Of a stretch of DNA of 34,009 nucleotides, positions 16,403 through 24,715 are shown one piece after another. Position 1 is the first letter of the stretch, and each line of letters begins with the position of its first letter. The notes under the pieces were generated by a model that did no database searches, had not been told where the DNA came from, and saw only the letters and a list, made by a program, of their open reading frames with translations. This DNA is from an uncultured Muribaculaceae bacterium (GTDB lineage: Bacteria; Bacteroidota; Bacteroidia; Bacteroidales; Muribaculaceae), in the NCBI GenBank assembly GCA_945931475.1, contig CAMEPD010000021.1, positions 1-34,009 of the forward strand, written 5' to 3'. Made by a program: the position numbers and the translations under genes.

Positions 16403-16458
16403 ATTCCTTGCTTTGTGCGGGTGGGCGGCGACGACGGTCACCGGTTGAAAATTTGGTG

Positions 16459-16491
16459 CGAAGTTACCAAATTTTCTTTAATTATAGTCAA
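16459..16491 (-). promoter_or_regulatory. Candidate tetR-fabG promoter
   Basis: Minus strand: TTTTTG ending at 16489, 22 nt, then TAACTTCG (16466-16459), one mismatch from TAnnTTTG. The box lies 56 nt upstream of the tetR ATG. Confidence 0.4.
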
Positions 16492-16560
16492 AAACCGCTT
16501 ATCTTTTTCACTTTGGGCCTGATTTTTGGAATAAAATTTGGCAATAGCCGTATGATTTGT

Positions 16561-16568
16561 TAATTTCG
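16561..16568 (+). promoter_or_regulatory. Candidate -7 box for dacB
   Basis: TAATTTCG has one mismatch to TAnnTTTG (TTCG in place of TTTG), 9 nt before the dacB ATG. The divergent tetR box has the same TTCG variant. Confidence 0.3.
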
Positions 16569-16577
16569 TGGTTTGAT

Positions 16578-17855
16578 ATGAAGAAACGTTTGCACTCATA
16601 TGTATATTCAGTTGTAAAATCGGTGACTGCGTTGGGGCTTCTGTTCGCAGGTTTTCAGCAGGGTGCCGCACAGCTCGCTGTTGACAGCACCATGCCCGAG
16701 GATTTGAGCCTCCAGGAGCCGGCCGAGGATACCGTGATGAATATTCCGGCCAGGGTCGGCCTGGTTATCCGAAACCTCTCCACCGGGCGCAACGTAGTCG
16801 AACGCAACCCGGAGATGTTCTTCACCCCGGCTTCAGTAATGAAAACCGTCACCTCTGCCGCAGCGGTAATCAACGGACACATCGACCGGCGCTATGCAAC
16901 CGAAGCCTTCACCGAAGGGGCCATATCGGGAGGCAAACTCTACGGCAACCTGGTTGTGGTGGCCTCGGGTGATCCTACAACCGACTCCAAGCGCTTTATC
17001 GGCAATCACGGCATTGTCGACTCGATAGCTGCGCATATACGCAAACTCGGTGTCGACACCATCCGCGGCCAGATTGTTTTCGAAACCGGAGCGGTGCCCG
17101 ACGACGGCCCGTCGGTCAACTGGCCCCGCGCCGACCTCAAATACGACTACGGCGCCGGACATTATGCCATCAATTACAAGGACAACACTATCGAGGGTAC
17201 CGACAAGGCCATCGCTGACCCTGTGGGAGCCTTCTACGACGCTCTTGAGGAGGCCCTAGCCAGCCGTGGAGTGGCTGTGCTCGACGAGAAAATCCATATC
17301 CGTGCGAAGCGCCATAAAATTTACCGGCAGGAATCGCCCACCTTTCGCGAGATACTCCATGACATGATGGTACGCTCCGACAATCTTTTCGCCGAGGCCA
17401 TGCTTCGCCGGCTTGCTCCCGGCAAATCGCCCGCTATGGCATTGCATCAGGAGCGTCGGCTGATTTCGAAAATAGGCATCGACACTACCCGCATAAAGAT
17501 ATTCGACGGCTCGGGGTTGTCGCGCAAGAACAGTGTAACCCCCAACGCCATAGCCGATGTGCTCGAGAATATGGCTCAGTCGAAATGGAGCAAAAGCTAC
17601 ACCGACCTGTTTCCACGTGCCGGAGTAAACGGCACCGTGCGACGCCTGTTGGCCGAGACACCCCTGGCAGGCAAAATTGCACTGAAGAGCGGAAGCATGC
17701 GCGGAGTACAGTGCTGGGCCGGATACAAGTTCAACAGCAAGGGACGCCCCACTCACGCCATTGTCTTCCTGATTAACGACTTCAGTTGCCCGCGCGATTC
17801 GGTGGTGAAGGCTGCCGAGAAGGTGATGCTTGATAATTTCGATTATTACAATTGA
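16578..17855 (+). CDS. dacB: D-alanyl-D-alanine carboxypeptidase/endopeptidase (PBP4 type)
   Basis: PBP4-type enzymes (peptidase family S13) remove the terminal D-Ala of peptidoglycan stems and can cut cross-links in the periplasm. The 425-residue protein has a signal peptide (about residues 1-31), the SxxK nucleophile S86-V-M-K89 (TPASVMKTVTS), the SxN motif in MVRSDNLFAEAML, and KSG in LKSGSMRGVQCWAGY. The S13 insert region is present between motifs one and two. ATG 16578 is chosen since it directly precedes the signal peptide. It is followed after 9 nt by a Glu/Pro-rich gene and then rsmI, likely in one transcript. Confidence 0.94.
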   Translation: MKKRLHSYVYSVVKSVTALGLLFAGFQQGAAQLAVDSTMPEDLSLQEPAEDTVMNIPARVGLVIRNLSTGRNVVERNPEMFFTPASVMKTVTSAAAVINGHIDRRYATEAFTEGAISGGKLYGNLVVVASGDPTTDSKRFIGNHGIVDSIAAHIRKLGVDTIRGQIVFETGAVPDDGPSVNWPRADLKYDYGAGHYAINYKDNTIEGTDKAIADPVGAFYDALEEALASRGVAVLDEKIHIRAKRHKIYRQESPTFREILHDMMVRSDNLFAEAMLRRLAPGKSPAMALHQERRLISKIGIDTTRIKIFDGSGLSRKNSVTPNAIADVLENMAQSKWSKSYTDLFPRAGVNGTVRRLLAETPLAGKIALKSGSMRGVQCWAGYKFNSKGRPTHAIVFLINDFSCPRDSVVKAAEKVMLDNFDYYN

Positions 17856-17864
17856 TAATTCACT

Positions 17865-18590
17865 ATGGATCAGAATATCGACAAAATGCTGACGGCAACG
17901 GCCGAGATTGCCGAACTGCTGCTGACAGCCAAGGATTCGGGCTTCGATTTTATCACGCCGCGTACCAAGGAGCTGATAGCGGAGCTGGCCGAATTGGCTG
18001 CCGCGATGCCCGAACATGAGCCGGAGCCGTTTGTTCCCGAACCGGAGCCGGAACCTGCGCCTTTGGCATCAGAATCAGTACCCGAGCCTGCACCGGAGTC
18101 TGTGACTGAAATCGAGTTTACAGAGGAGGTAAGTCCGGAGAAGGATATAGTCGTCGAGGAGGAGATTCAAACGGAAGTGCCGGCCACCCCCGACGATTCA
18201 GTAAGCGTGACCCTCCCCGAAGAGGAGCAGGAAACCATACCTGTGCCCGAGCCCCAATTAGAGACTGACCTCGAGCCTGTACCCGAACCTGCTCCCGAAC
18301 CTGCTCCCGAACCCGAGCCCGCTCAGGAGCCTGTTCGCCCGGAAACGCCGACAGAACCGCGCCGCGCTGACCTTACCCTCTGGCGACAGCTCTTCTCAAT
18401 CAACGACCTGTTCCTTTACCGCCGCGAACTGTTCCGTGGGAGCGATTCGCTCTTCAACGACGCTCTGGTGCGCGTAGGCGACGCCCGCTCACTCGACGAA
18501 GTCAAGCAGATGCTCACCGACCGTTACGGTATCGATATGCGGCAACCCGCTGCGAAGGAATTCGTAAAAATCATATCAACGCTTTTCTGA
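17865..18590 (+). CDS. Acidic Glu/Pro-rich protein with conserved-looking C-terminus
   Basis: A 241-residue protein of unknown function. Residues 1-48 form amphipathic helices (MDQNIDKMLTATAEIAELLL). Residues about 50-165 are a low-complexity acidic segment made of PEP/EPAPEP units and surely disordered. Residues about 168-241 are a compact folded region starting ADLTLWRQLFSINDLFLYRR and containing RGSDSLFNDALVRVGDARSL. There is no signal peptide, so it should be cytoplasmic. It is tightly packed: 9 nt after dacB, and its TGA overlaps the rsmI ATG by one base (TGATG), implying translational coupling. I recall similar C-termini in other Bacteroidales hypothetical proteins but cannot assign a role. 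The N- and C-terminal parts look like two docking modules joined by a flexible spacer. Confidence 0.85.
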   Translation: MDQNIDKMLTATAEIAELLLTAKDSGFDFITPRTKELIAELAELAAAMPEHEPEPFVPEPEPEPAPLASESVPEPAPESVTEIEFTEEVSPEKDIVVEEEIQTEVPATPDDSVSVTLPEEEQETIPVPEPQLETDLEPVPEPAPEPAPEPEPAQEPVRPETPTEPRRADLTLWRQLFSINDLFLYRRELFRGSDSLFNDALVRVGDARSLDEVKQMLTDRYGIDMRQPAAKEFVKIISTLF

Positions 18591-19351
18591 TGGCTGCTCA
18601 AAACCGTGCCCCGTGGGGCAAACTTTACGTGGTGCCCACTCCCGTGGGAAATCTCGACGACATGGCGCCCCGTGCTATCGAGGTGCTGCGTAATGCCGAC
18701 CTGATTCTCGCCGAGGATACCCGCACAAGCGGCAACCTGATGCGGCACTTCGATATCGCCACCCCCATGGTGTCGCACCATAAATATAATGAGCATACCA
18801 CAGTGAAATCGGTGGTAGAGCGCCTCAAGTCGGGGGAGACCCTCGCCTTGGTATCTGACGCCGGCACACCTGCCATATCCGACCCCGGGTTCATGCTTGT
18901 GCGCGAGTGCCGCGCCGAGGGCATCGAAGTCGAAACCCTCCCGGGCCCCACAGCTTTTGTGCCCGCTCTAGTCAATTCGGGCCTCCCCTGCGAACGATTC
19001 TGTTTCGAGGGCTTCCTCCCGCCGAAAAAGGGGAGAGCAACCCGACTTGCCGAGCTTGCTGCCGACGAACGTACATTCATCATATACGAATCACCCCTGC
19101 GTCTGGTGAAAACTCTTGAAGAACTTGCCGAGGCCTGCGGCAACGACCGACCCGCCTCCGTGTCACGCGAAATCTCCAAGCTCCACAATACCACGCGCAA
19201 TGGCTCCCTGGCCGAACTCCATGACTATTTCGCCCAAAACAATCCCAAGGGCGAAATTGTTATCGTTATAGCAGGGAAAAGAGACCTCCCGGGCAATAAG
19301 CGCGTACACCGCAACAAATACCGCGCCGACGATGCCGGCGACCAGGCCTGA
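18590..19351 (+). CDS. rsmI: 16S rRNA (cytidine(1402)-2'-O)-methyltransferase
   Basis: RsmI 2'-O-methylates C1402 in the decoding centre of 16S rRNA using SAM. The 253-residue protein has the tetrapyrrole-methylase fold motifs: LYVVPTPVGNLDDMAPRAIE near the start, LILAEDTRTSG, LVSDAGTPAISDPG, and LPGPTAFVPALVNSGLP. It is somewhat shorter than the E. coli protein because the C-terminal domain is reduced; the tail after GEIVIVIAGKR is basic and variable. The ATG overlaps the preceding stop by one base. A 66-nt gap separates it from the lipoprotein gene downstream. Confidence 0.95.
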   Translation: MAAQNRAPWGKLYVVPTPVGNLDDMAPRAIEVLRNADLILAEDTRTSGNLMRHFDIATPMVSHHKYNEHTTVKSVVERLKSGETLALVSDAGTPAISDPGFMLVRECRAEGIEVETLPGPTAFVPALVNSGLPCERFCFEGFLPPKKGRATRLAELAADERTFIIYESPLRLVKTLEELAEACGNDRPASVSREISKLHNTTRNGSLAELHDYFAQNNPKGEIVIVIAGKRDLPGNKRVHRNKYRADDAGDQA

Positions 19352-19417
19352 TTCCCCAAATCAAAGAGATTATATAATATAGAAATCACGTACAACTATT
19401 TAACCTAAGTTATTGAT

Positions 19418-20299
19418 ATGAAAAAGGTTACAGTATTAGCACTGTGCGCCCTTACACTTGCCGCCGCTTCGTGCAGCAAAGACAAGAGCGAATCCACTGA
19501 AGAAGAAGTTGCTGTCGTCAACTACCCTTCAACCGCCGACTCCCTGCGTGTGGCTCTCGCCAACCAGGATTCGTTACTCATGCTCATGAACGATGTTTCG
19601 GAAGGCCTCATGCAGATCAAGCAGATGGAAAATATCCTCGATGCTACCACCGGAATGTCGGCCGAAGCTCAGGACAAACGTCAGCAGATCCGCAACGACA
19701 TCCTGGCCATACAGGACCGACTGAAAATCAACCGCGAACGCCTTGCTAATCTTGAACGCAAACTTGCCGAATCGAACAACCACAACAAGACCCTCACAGC
19801 TTCAATCGAAACCCTCAAGAAGCAGATTGCCGACCAGGAAGGCACCATCGAAACCCTCCGCGGTGAACTCGCATCGGCCAACATCAAGATTGACAGGCTC
19901 AACAATTCGGTCGACTCGCTCAACACCACCGTCGCTAACATCAGCGAAGAGCGCTCGCAGGCTCAGGCCCGCGCCGAAGCCCTCAACGCCGAACTCAACA
20001 CCTGCTACTACGTAGTGGGCACCGGCAAGGAGCTCAAGAGCAAGAACGTAATCGAAAGCGGCTTCCTCCGGAAGACCAAGGTACTCCCCGGCGACCAGTC
20101 GACCTCCAACTTTATCAAGGGCAACAAGTCGACCCTCACCACCATCCCCCTGTACTCCAAGAAAGCCAAAGTGATGACCAACCAGCCGGCATCCTCGTAT
20201 CAGCTTGTCAAGGACGCCAACGGTTCATACACTCTGAAGATTACCAACCCCGGTGCCTTCTGGGAGAAATCCAACTTCCTTGTAATCAAGATCGACTGA
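19418..20299 (+). CDS. Coiled-coil lipoprotein with conserved C-terminal domain
   Basis: A 293-residue lipoprotein: signal peptide MKKVTVLALCALTLAAASC with Cys19 in a lipobox, followed by SKDKSESTEEE. An acidic +2 region like this is often seen in surface-exposed Bacteroidetes lipoproteins. Residues about 40-195 are a long heptad-rich coiled coil (e.g. DRLKINRERLANLERKLAES). From CYYVVGTGKELKSKNVIESG to the end (about 70-100 residues) is a compact beta-rich domain including TTIPLYSKKAKVMTNQPASS and TNPGAFWEKSNFLVIKID. The layout resembles proteins annotated as Cbp1-family collagen-binding adhesins in Bacteroides; that link is from memory and the binding function is not shown here. A strong terminator follows, so it closes the dacB-to-lipoprotein block. 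Confidence 0.85.
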   Translation: MKKVTVLALCALTLAAASCSKDKSESTEEEVAVVNYPSTADSLRVALANQDSLLMLMNDVSEGLMQIKQMENILDATTGMSAEAQDKRQQIRNDILAIQDRLKINRERLANLERKLAESNNHNKTLTASIETLKKQIADQEGTIETLRGELASANIKIDRLNNSVDSLNTTVANISEERSQAQARAEALNAELNTCYYVVGTGKELKSKNVIESGFLRKTKVLPGDQSTSNFIKGNKSTLTTIPLYSKKAKVMTNQPASSYQLVKDANGSYTLKITNPGAFWEKSNFLVIKID

Positions 20300-20314
20300 C
20301 GCCTCGTCAGCCCG

Positions 20315-20353
20315 AAAAAGGCGGTATGTCATAATTCGACATATCGCCTTTTT
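20315..20353 (+). terminator. Intrinsic terminator after the lipoprotein gene
   Basis: AAAAAGGCGGTATGTC (20315-20330) pairs with GACATATCGCCTTTTT (20338-20353): 16 pairs with one G-U, loop ATAATTC, T5 at the 3' end. It starts 16 nt after the stop codon. Confidence 0.92.
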
Positions 20354-20544
20354 GCGCTCTGTGGCGCGACCTACAATATTTAGGCTGAATGGCGCGCGAA
20401 ATTTAGAACGCGAAAAAATATAACCGGCCAATCAAGAGCCTGAAAGGTTCCTTGTGCGGAGCACGCAACCAGTTTGGTGTTTACTGCCTGACAGAAAGTC
20501 TTTCAGACTCTCATTCGAAGGGATGTCAAAATTCTGTAATATAG

Positions 20545-20647
20545 CCAATCGCCTGGTAGGTCGCTGCATGCCGCGGCCTTCTATCAAACCGATTGATTAT
20601 CAGAATAATGTTACCAATCGCCTGGTAGACCGCGGTATGCCGCGACC
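20545..20647 (+). repeat. Two copies of a 34-bp REP-like palindromic repeat
   Basis: Copies lie at 20545-20578 and 20614-20647, identical at 29 of 34 positions and both starting CCAATCGCCTGGTAG. The second copy forms a hairpin, CGCGG/CCGCG around TATG. With the downstream CTACA (20802-20806) its outer arms would be GTAG/CTAC. The area from 20354 to 20867 has no credible gene. Confidence 0.85.
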
Positions 20648-20791
20648 CAATGCTTTTAACTTAAGAATCGACAAAGAATGTAGGGACATCGCTTTGCGAT
20701 GTCAGCGGTTGGGAATCAGAGAATTGCAACGTATACATCGCGAAGCGATGTCCCTACAATTACCTGAAACATTCTTAAGTTAAAAGCATTG
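20648..20791. mobile_element. 144-bp MITE-like inverted-repeat element with flanking direct repeats
   Basis: The ends are perfect 21-bp inverted repeats: 20648-20668 (starts CAATGCTTTTAACTTAAG) and 20771-20791. Inside, 20679-20702 and 20735-20758 form a second inverted repeat matching at 23 of 24 positions, and each copy is itself a small palindrome (ACATCGC-TTT-GCGATGT and ACATCGC-GAA-GCGATGT). The element is flanked by direct repeats TGCCGCGACC at 20638-20647 and 20792-20801, one further C being shared on each side, which looks like a target-site duplication of 10-11 bp. It carries no gene, so movement would need an enzyme in trans. Mobility is inferred. Confidence 0.7.
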
Positions 20792-20867
20792 TGCCGCGAC
20801 CCTACAATTTACCATCCTAAATTAATTTTGACACACTCCCTTTTTTTGAGAGCTCTGTTCCTATGGC

Positions 20868-21056
20868 CTAACGGTAGATAAACTTTTGGCCGTTGCGGAT
20901 ATAAAGCTGATTGGCTGAGGGGTGGGCCACACGGCGCCCTATCAGGTCGTAAATCGGTTCGTTGCTGTCGGCCCGATCGACACTGACGGCCTCAACTCCG
21001 GCAAAATCGTATTCACGCGAGTTCTGGATAAGAATCATCCTGAACTCGCGTTCGCA
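20868..21056 (-). pseudogene. Remnant of a secreted protein's C-terminal tail
   Basis: The minus strand encodes about 62 residues ending SNEPIYDLIGRRVAHPSANQ, then LYIRNGQKFIYR and a TAG stop. This matches the recurring Bacteroidales C-terminal tail (YDLxGRxV, YIxNGxK) found on many secreted proteins and similar to type A sorting-domain ends. The frame has no start codon for a real gene: it runs back only to a stop at 21147-21149 and overlaps the dcp terminator. It is best read as the leftover 3' end of a deleted gene. Confidence 0.5.
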
Positions 21057-21112
21057 GCTTCCCTTTATTGAATGTAGGCTTTTGACTCCAATCGGGAATC
21101 CGGTATATCCAC

Positions 21113-21150
21113 AAAAAATGAGCTGCGGCGTGGTTGTCGCCGCAGCTCAT
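21113..21150 (-). terminator. Intrinsic terminator of dcp
   Basis: ATGAGCTGCGGCG (21118-21130) pairs perfectly over 13 bp with CGCCGCAGCTCAT (21138-21150). On the minus strand the stem is followed by T6. It lies 28 nt past the dcp stop. Confidence 0.93.
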
Positions 21151-21178
21151 CAAGGGATTTAGAATCAATTCAGACGGG

Positions 21179-23293
21179 TTACTTGAGGCCGCGCTGGCGC
21201 AGGAGGGCATCAGGATCGGGGAGGTGTCCGCGGAAAGTCCGGTAGAGAACCATCGGGTCCTGAGAACCGCCTGCTTCGAGCACTGCGCGGAGTTTATCGG
21301 CTGTCGCTTTGTCGAAGATGCCCTTCTCTTTGAAGAGCTCGAATGCGTCGGCGTCGAGCTGTTCGGCCCACAGATAGGTGTAGTAGCCCGAAGCGTAGCC
21401 CTCGTCACCGAAGATATGCTTGAAGTAGGGTGAGCGGTAGCGGAAGGTCAGTTCGGCCGGCATATCGAGCTTGTCGGCGACCTGCTGCTCGAAGGCCGAA
21501 ACGTCGATGTCACCGGTGGGATTGAGATGGCCCCAGTTGAGGTCGAGCAGGGCTGCGCCTGCGAGTTCGGCGGTCATGAAGCCCATGTTATGCTTGGCGG
21601 CATTGTTGATTTTCACCACGAGCGAATCGGGAATGAGTTCGCCGGTCTTGTAGTGGTGGGCATATTCCTTGAGCATCTCGGGGTCGAACGCCCAGTGCTC
21701 GTGGAACTGCGAGGGGAACTCCACGAAATCGCGGTCGACCGAAGTGCCGCTCTGCGAGCGCAGACGTGCGCGCGACAGCATACCGTGGAGGGCGTGGCCG
21801 AATTCGTGGAAGGCGGTCTGCACGTCGTCGATGGTGCAGAGAGCCGGAGCATCGCCCGTGGGGGGCGCGAAGTTTGCCACATTATATATAATTGGGCGCT
21901 CAACCGAGCCGTCCTTGTTGACCCACGAGGTCTTGAGTTCCTCCATCCATGCGCCCTGGCGCTTGCTGGGGCGTGTGAAGTAGTCGGTCATGAATACGGC
22001 GAGGTGTTTGCCCTGAGCGTCCTTTACTTCGTAGACCTTAACGTCCTTGTTGTATTTGGGGGCGTCGGGCATCTCCTCGAAGGTGAGACCGTAGAGCTTG
22101 TTGGCCATGGCGAAGATGCCTTTGCGTACCGAGTCAACGGCGAAATAGGGGGCGATGGCTGCCTGGTCGAGGGCGTACTTCTGCATACGCACTTTTTCGG
22201 CGTAATAGTAGTAGTCCCACGGCTGGATTTTGAAGTCGTTGCCTTCGGCGTCGCTGAGGGCCTGCATTTCGGCAACCTCCTCTTTCACTTTGGCTTTGGC
22301 GGGCTCCCAGATCTTCATCAGCAGGTCTTCGGCGGCTTCGGCGCTGCCGGCCATCTTGTCGGAGGTCATAAGTGCCGCGAAGTCCTTGAAGCCGAGGAGC
22401 TGCGCTTTCTGTGCGCGGAGCTTGATTATCTGGTTGATTACGGGGCGGTTGTCGTTGGCGCCCTGAGTGGCGTTGGAGGTGTAGCCTTTCCACATCTGTT
22501 CGCGCAGATTGCGGTCCTTGGCATACTGCAGCACTGCCAGGCGGCTGGGGGCATGGAGCGTGAAGGCCCATTGACCCTTCTTGCCGCGGTTTTCGGCCTC
22601 CTTGGCTGCGTTGTCGATGGTGTTCTGGGGCAGACCCTGGAGGCGCGCCTTGTCGTCGATGAAGATGGCGAAGGCGTTGTTGGCGTTGAGCAGGTTCTTG
22701 TTGAACTTCAGGTAGAGGTCGGTGAGCTGGCCGTTGACCTTTTTGAGCTCGGCCTGCTTGTCGGCCGGGAGAGTGGCACCTTTGAGCTTGAATTCGCGGT
22801 AGGTTTCCTCGATGGCGCGACGCTCGTCGAGAGGCTGGCGTGTGGTGTCGATATTGTTGTAGACGGCTTCGACGCGCTTGAAGAGGCCGGGGTTCATCAT
22901 CATTTCGTCGGAGAAGGCGGTGTATTTGGGCATGATTTCTTCCGAAACCTTGGTGAGCTCTTCGCCCGAATCGGCCTCGACGAGAGCCATCAGCACCGAC
23001 ATCACTCGCTCGAGTGTGGGGCTGAGGTGGCTCAGTGGTTCGATAGTGTTATCGAATGTGGGGGCTTCGGGGTTGTTGACGATAGAGTCGATTTTGGCAT
23101 TAGCCTCGGCGATACCGGCCTCAAAGGCAGGCATATAATCCGAAATTTCAATCTCTTCGAACGGTGGAATCTGGAATTCCGTGTCGTAGGGCTTCATGAA
23201 GGGATTTTCGTGGGCCTTTTTCGAGCACGAAACGCCAATCACGAGGGCCGAAGCGGCTGCTGCCGCGCACATACCTTTAAAGATTGGTTTCAT
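21179..23293 (-). CDS. dcp: Peptidyl-dipeptidase Dcp-like M3 metallopeptidase, lipoprotein
   Basis: M3-family zinc peptidases of the Dcp type remove dipeptides from the C-terminus of short peptides. The 704-aa protein has the zinc motif H496-E-F-G-H500 in TAFHEFGHALHGMLSRARL, with the downstream region EFPSQFHEHWAFDPEML that supplies the third ligand in this family, and the substrate-binding GYASGYYTYLWAEQL. The N-terminus is a lipoprotein signal (SALVIGVSC, Cys23), so it is anchored in the envelope, consistent with peptide scavenging in Bacteroidales. It has a strong own promoter and a strong terminator, so it is monocistronic. Confidence 0.93.
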   Translation of the reverse strand: MKPIFKGMCAAAAASALVIGVSCSKKAHENPFMKPYDTEFQIPPFEEIEISDYMPAFEAGIAEANAKIDSIVNNPEAPTFDNTIEPLSHLSPTLERVMSVLMALVEADSGEELTKVSEEIMPKYTAFSDEMMMNPGLFKRVEAVYNNIDTTRQPLDERRAIEETYREFKLKGATLPADKQAELKKVNGQLTDLYLKFNKNLLNANNAFAIFIDDKARLQGLPQNTIDNAAKEAENRGKKGQWAFTLHAPSRLAVLQYAKDRNLREQMWKGYTSNATQGANDNRPVINQIIKLRAQKAQLLGFKDFAALMTSDKMAGSAEAAEDLLMKIWEPAKAKVKEEVAEMQALSDAEGNDFKIQPWDYYYYAEKVRMQKYALDQAAIAPYFAVDSVRKGIFAMANKLYGLTFEEMPDAPKYNKDVKVYEVKDAQGKHLAVFMTDYFTRPSKRQGAWMEELKTSWVNKDGSVERPIIYNVANFAPPTGDAPALCTIDDVQTAFHEFGHALHGMLSRARLRSQSGTSVDRDFVEFPSQFHEHWAFDPEMLKEYAHHYKTGELIPDSLVVKINNAAKHNMGFMTAELAGAALLDLNWGHLNPTGDIDVSAFEQQVADKLDMPAELTFRYRSPYFKHIFGDEGYASGYYTYLWAEQLDADAFELFKEKGIFDKATADKLRAVLEAGGSQDPMVLYRTFRGHLPDPDALLRQRGLK

Positions 23294-23333
23294 AGGTTTG
23301 TAATTGGGGGTTATGATTGGGTTGATTTGTTGG

Positions 23334-23364
23334 CAAAGATAATAAATTCCGGCGATAAAGTCAA
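23334..23364 (-). promoter_or_regulatory. dcp promoter
   Basis: On the minus strand TTG (23364-23362), exactly 20 nt, then TATCTTTG (23341-23334). Both elements match the Bacteroidetes -33/-7 consensus. The leader to the dcp ATG is about 35 nt. Confidence 0.85.
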
Positions 23365-23419
23365 TCCCGTCGGGTGCAAGATTTGGGAAAACCGTTGATA
23401 ATTGGCGCCGGAGAGTGGA

Positions 23420-24685
23420 TTATCGGGGCAGCGGGCCGATGGGACCGGCCGTTGAATCGCGCCCGATAAGGTCGATAACCGGCAGCTTTTCGCGGTCGGT
23501 GAGGGCCGTATGGCGCCATTGGAAGGTGGTGATTATCGGGTAATGGTCGGAGTACTCGATGTCATCGCGGCGGAAGGCTATCGCCTCCATGTTACCGCGG
23601 TAGAGGGTATGGTCGATATGGAAGTAGAATCGGTTCTTGTGGAAGGTGATGATCGGCCCACGGCCGGCTACGTTGAACGAGTTGCTGAAGTCATCGCCGG
23701 CGATGGTGCGTATGGCATAACAGTCGGGCACATCATTGAAATCTCCCGTAACTATCACATTCTCAATATCGAGCGAATCGATGAGGCGGCGTATTTCACG
23801 AGCCTGCGAGGCGTGTTCGCGGAAGGTGGTCTTCAATTTGGGGAGCAACGCCCTGCGTGCCGCCTTGAGCGAGCTGCGCCCTTCGCCTTCGGTGACATTC
23901 TCATAGATGGCCTTGTCTTCATCGCTTAGTCCGAACGACTTGAGGTGGACGCTCACCAACAGCGTTTTATGACCCTGTATGTCTACCATGGCGGCGGTGT
24001 ATGGCTCATATTCCTGCTCCTTGTGATTGAACGGGATAGGGTAGAGGGGGTATTTCGAAAATATCGATTCGGCCCATGTGGCGGTGTGATGCGGGTATAT
24101 ACGGTTGAGCGAGTCGATCTGCTCCTGGGTTATGCGCAGCCACGACATGGGATTGATATATTTGGGAAATTCCTGGAGGCACACTATGTCGGCACCGGAG
24201 CCAATCAGGTAGGTAAGCGACGGATTGCATGGCGCGCGGCCGTCGCCTTCGACTTTGCCGTGCTGCACCGAATCGCGCATATCGTAGGCCTGGGCGATGT
24301 TGAACGACAGCAGCGTGAAAGTGCGCCCGCGGTTTCCGTCGGTGACTTTCGGGTTGACCATATTTACCGGCGAATTGCTCAATATCGGGCCCAAACAGAT
24401 TATCAGGGTCAGCAGCGGTACCAGGGCCATGCGCCACGACACGCATATCTCAACCACAAACAGAACCACAGTGGTGATAATCCATAATGGGAAGGTGAGG
24501 GCAAGCATCGCCGGAACGGCTGTGGCATAGGGGTTGACGATACCGGCGTATCCGGCCGTGATGGCACACAGTCCGTTGAGCACACTCAGCGAGAAGAAAA
24601 TCCACCACCATATTTTGCGCGCCCGAGCCGAAGGCTTAAGCTTTTGTCCGAGGCGGCGCATTGTTTCCATATTGAAGTTAACCAT
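23420..24685 (-). CDS. Membrane-anchored endonuclease/exonuclease/phosphatase family protein
   Basis: A 421-residue protein with an N-terminal membrane part and a C-terminal EEP (DNase I-like) domain. Hydrophobic helices lie at about 26-48, 55-80 and 85-103. The catalytic domain begins about residue 120 and shows FTLLSFNIAQ, DIVCLQEF (metal-binding Glu), VIVTGDFNDVP, FHIDHTLY and the final SDHYPIITTF, so the active-site set is complete. The substrate (nucleic acid, phospholipid or inositol phosphate) cannot be told from the sequence; the domain should face one side of the inner membrane. It lies 30 nt downstream of two rhomboid protease genes and is probably co-transcribed, an association I recall as common in Bacteroidales. 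Confidence 0.9.
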   Translation of the reverse strand: MVNFNMETMRRLGQKLKPSARARKIWWWIFFSLSVLNGLCAITAGYAGIVNPYATAVPAMLALTFPLWIITTVVLFVVEICVSWRMALVPLLTLIICLGPILSNSPVNMVNPKVTDGNRGRTFTLLSFNIAQAYDMRDSVQHGKVEGDGRAPCNPSLTYLIGSGADIVCLQEFPKYINPMSWLRITQEQIDSLNRIYPHHTATWAESIFSKYPLYPIPFNHKEQEYEPYTAAMVDIQGHKTLLVSVHLKSFGLSDEDKAIYENVTEGEGRSSLKAARRALLPKLKTTFREHASQAREIRRLIDSLDIENVIVTGDFNDVPDCYAIRTIAGDDFSNSFNVAGRGPIITFHKNRFYFHIDHTLYRGNMEAIAFRRDDIEYSDHYPIITTFQWRHTALTDREKLPVIDLIGRDSTAGPIGPLPR

Positions 24686-24715
24686 TTGTGAGTGACCGGA
24701 TTATTGAAATATAGA

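Noticed and set aside
20454..20783. 109-residue open frame across the repeats
   Set aside because: Its internal repeats (NRLVGRCMPRP, NRLVDRGMPRP) are just the translated DNA repeat, and it ends in the inverted-repeat element. No promoter or conserved domain.
21527..23398. 623-codon open frame antisense to dcp
   Set aside because: It is a shadow of the verified M3 peptidase gene, and it runs through the dcp promoter.
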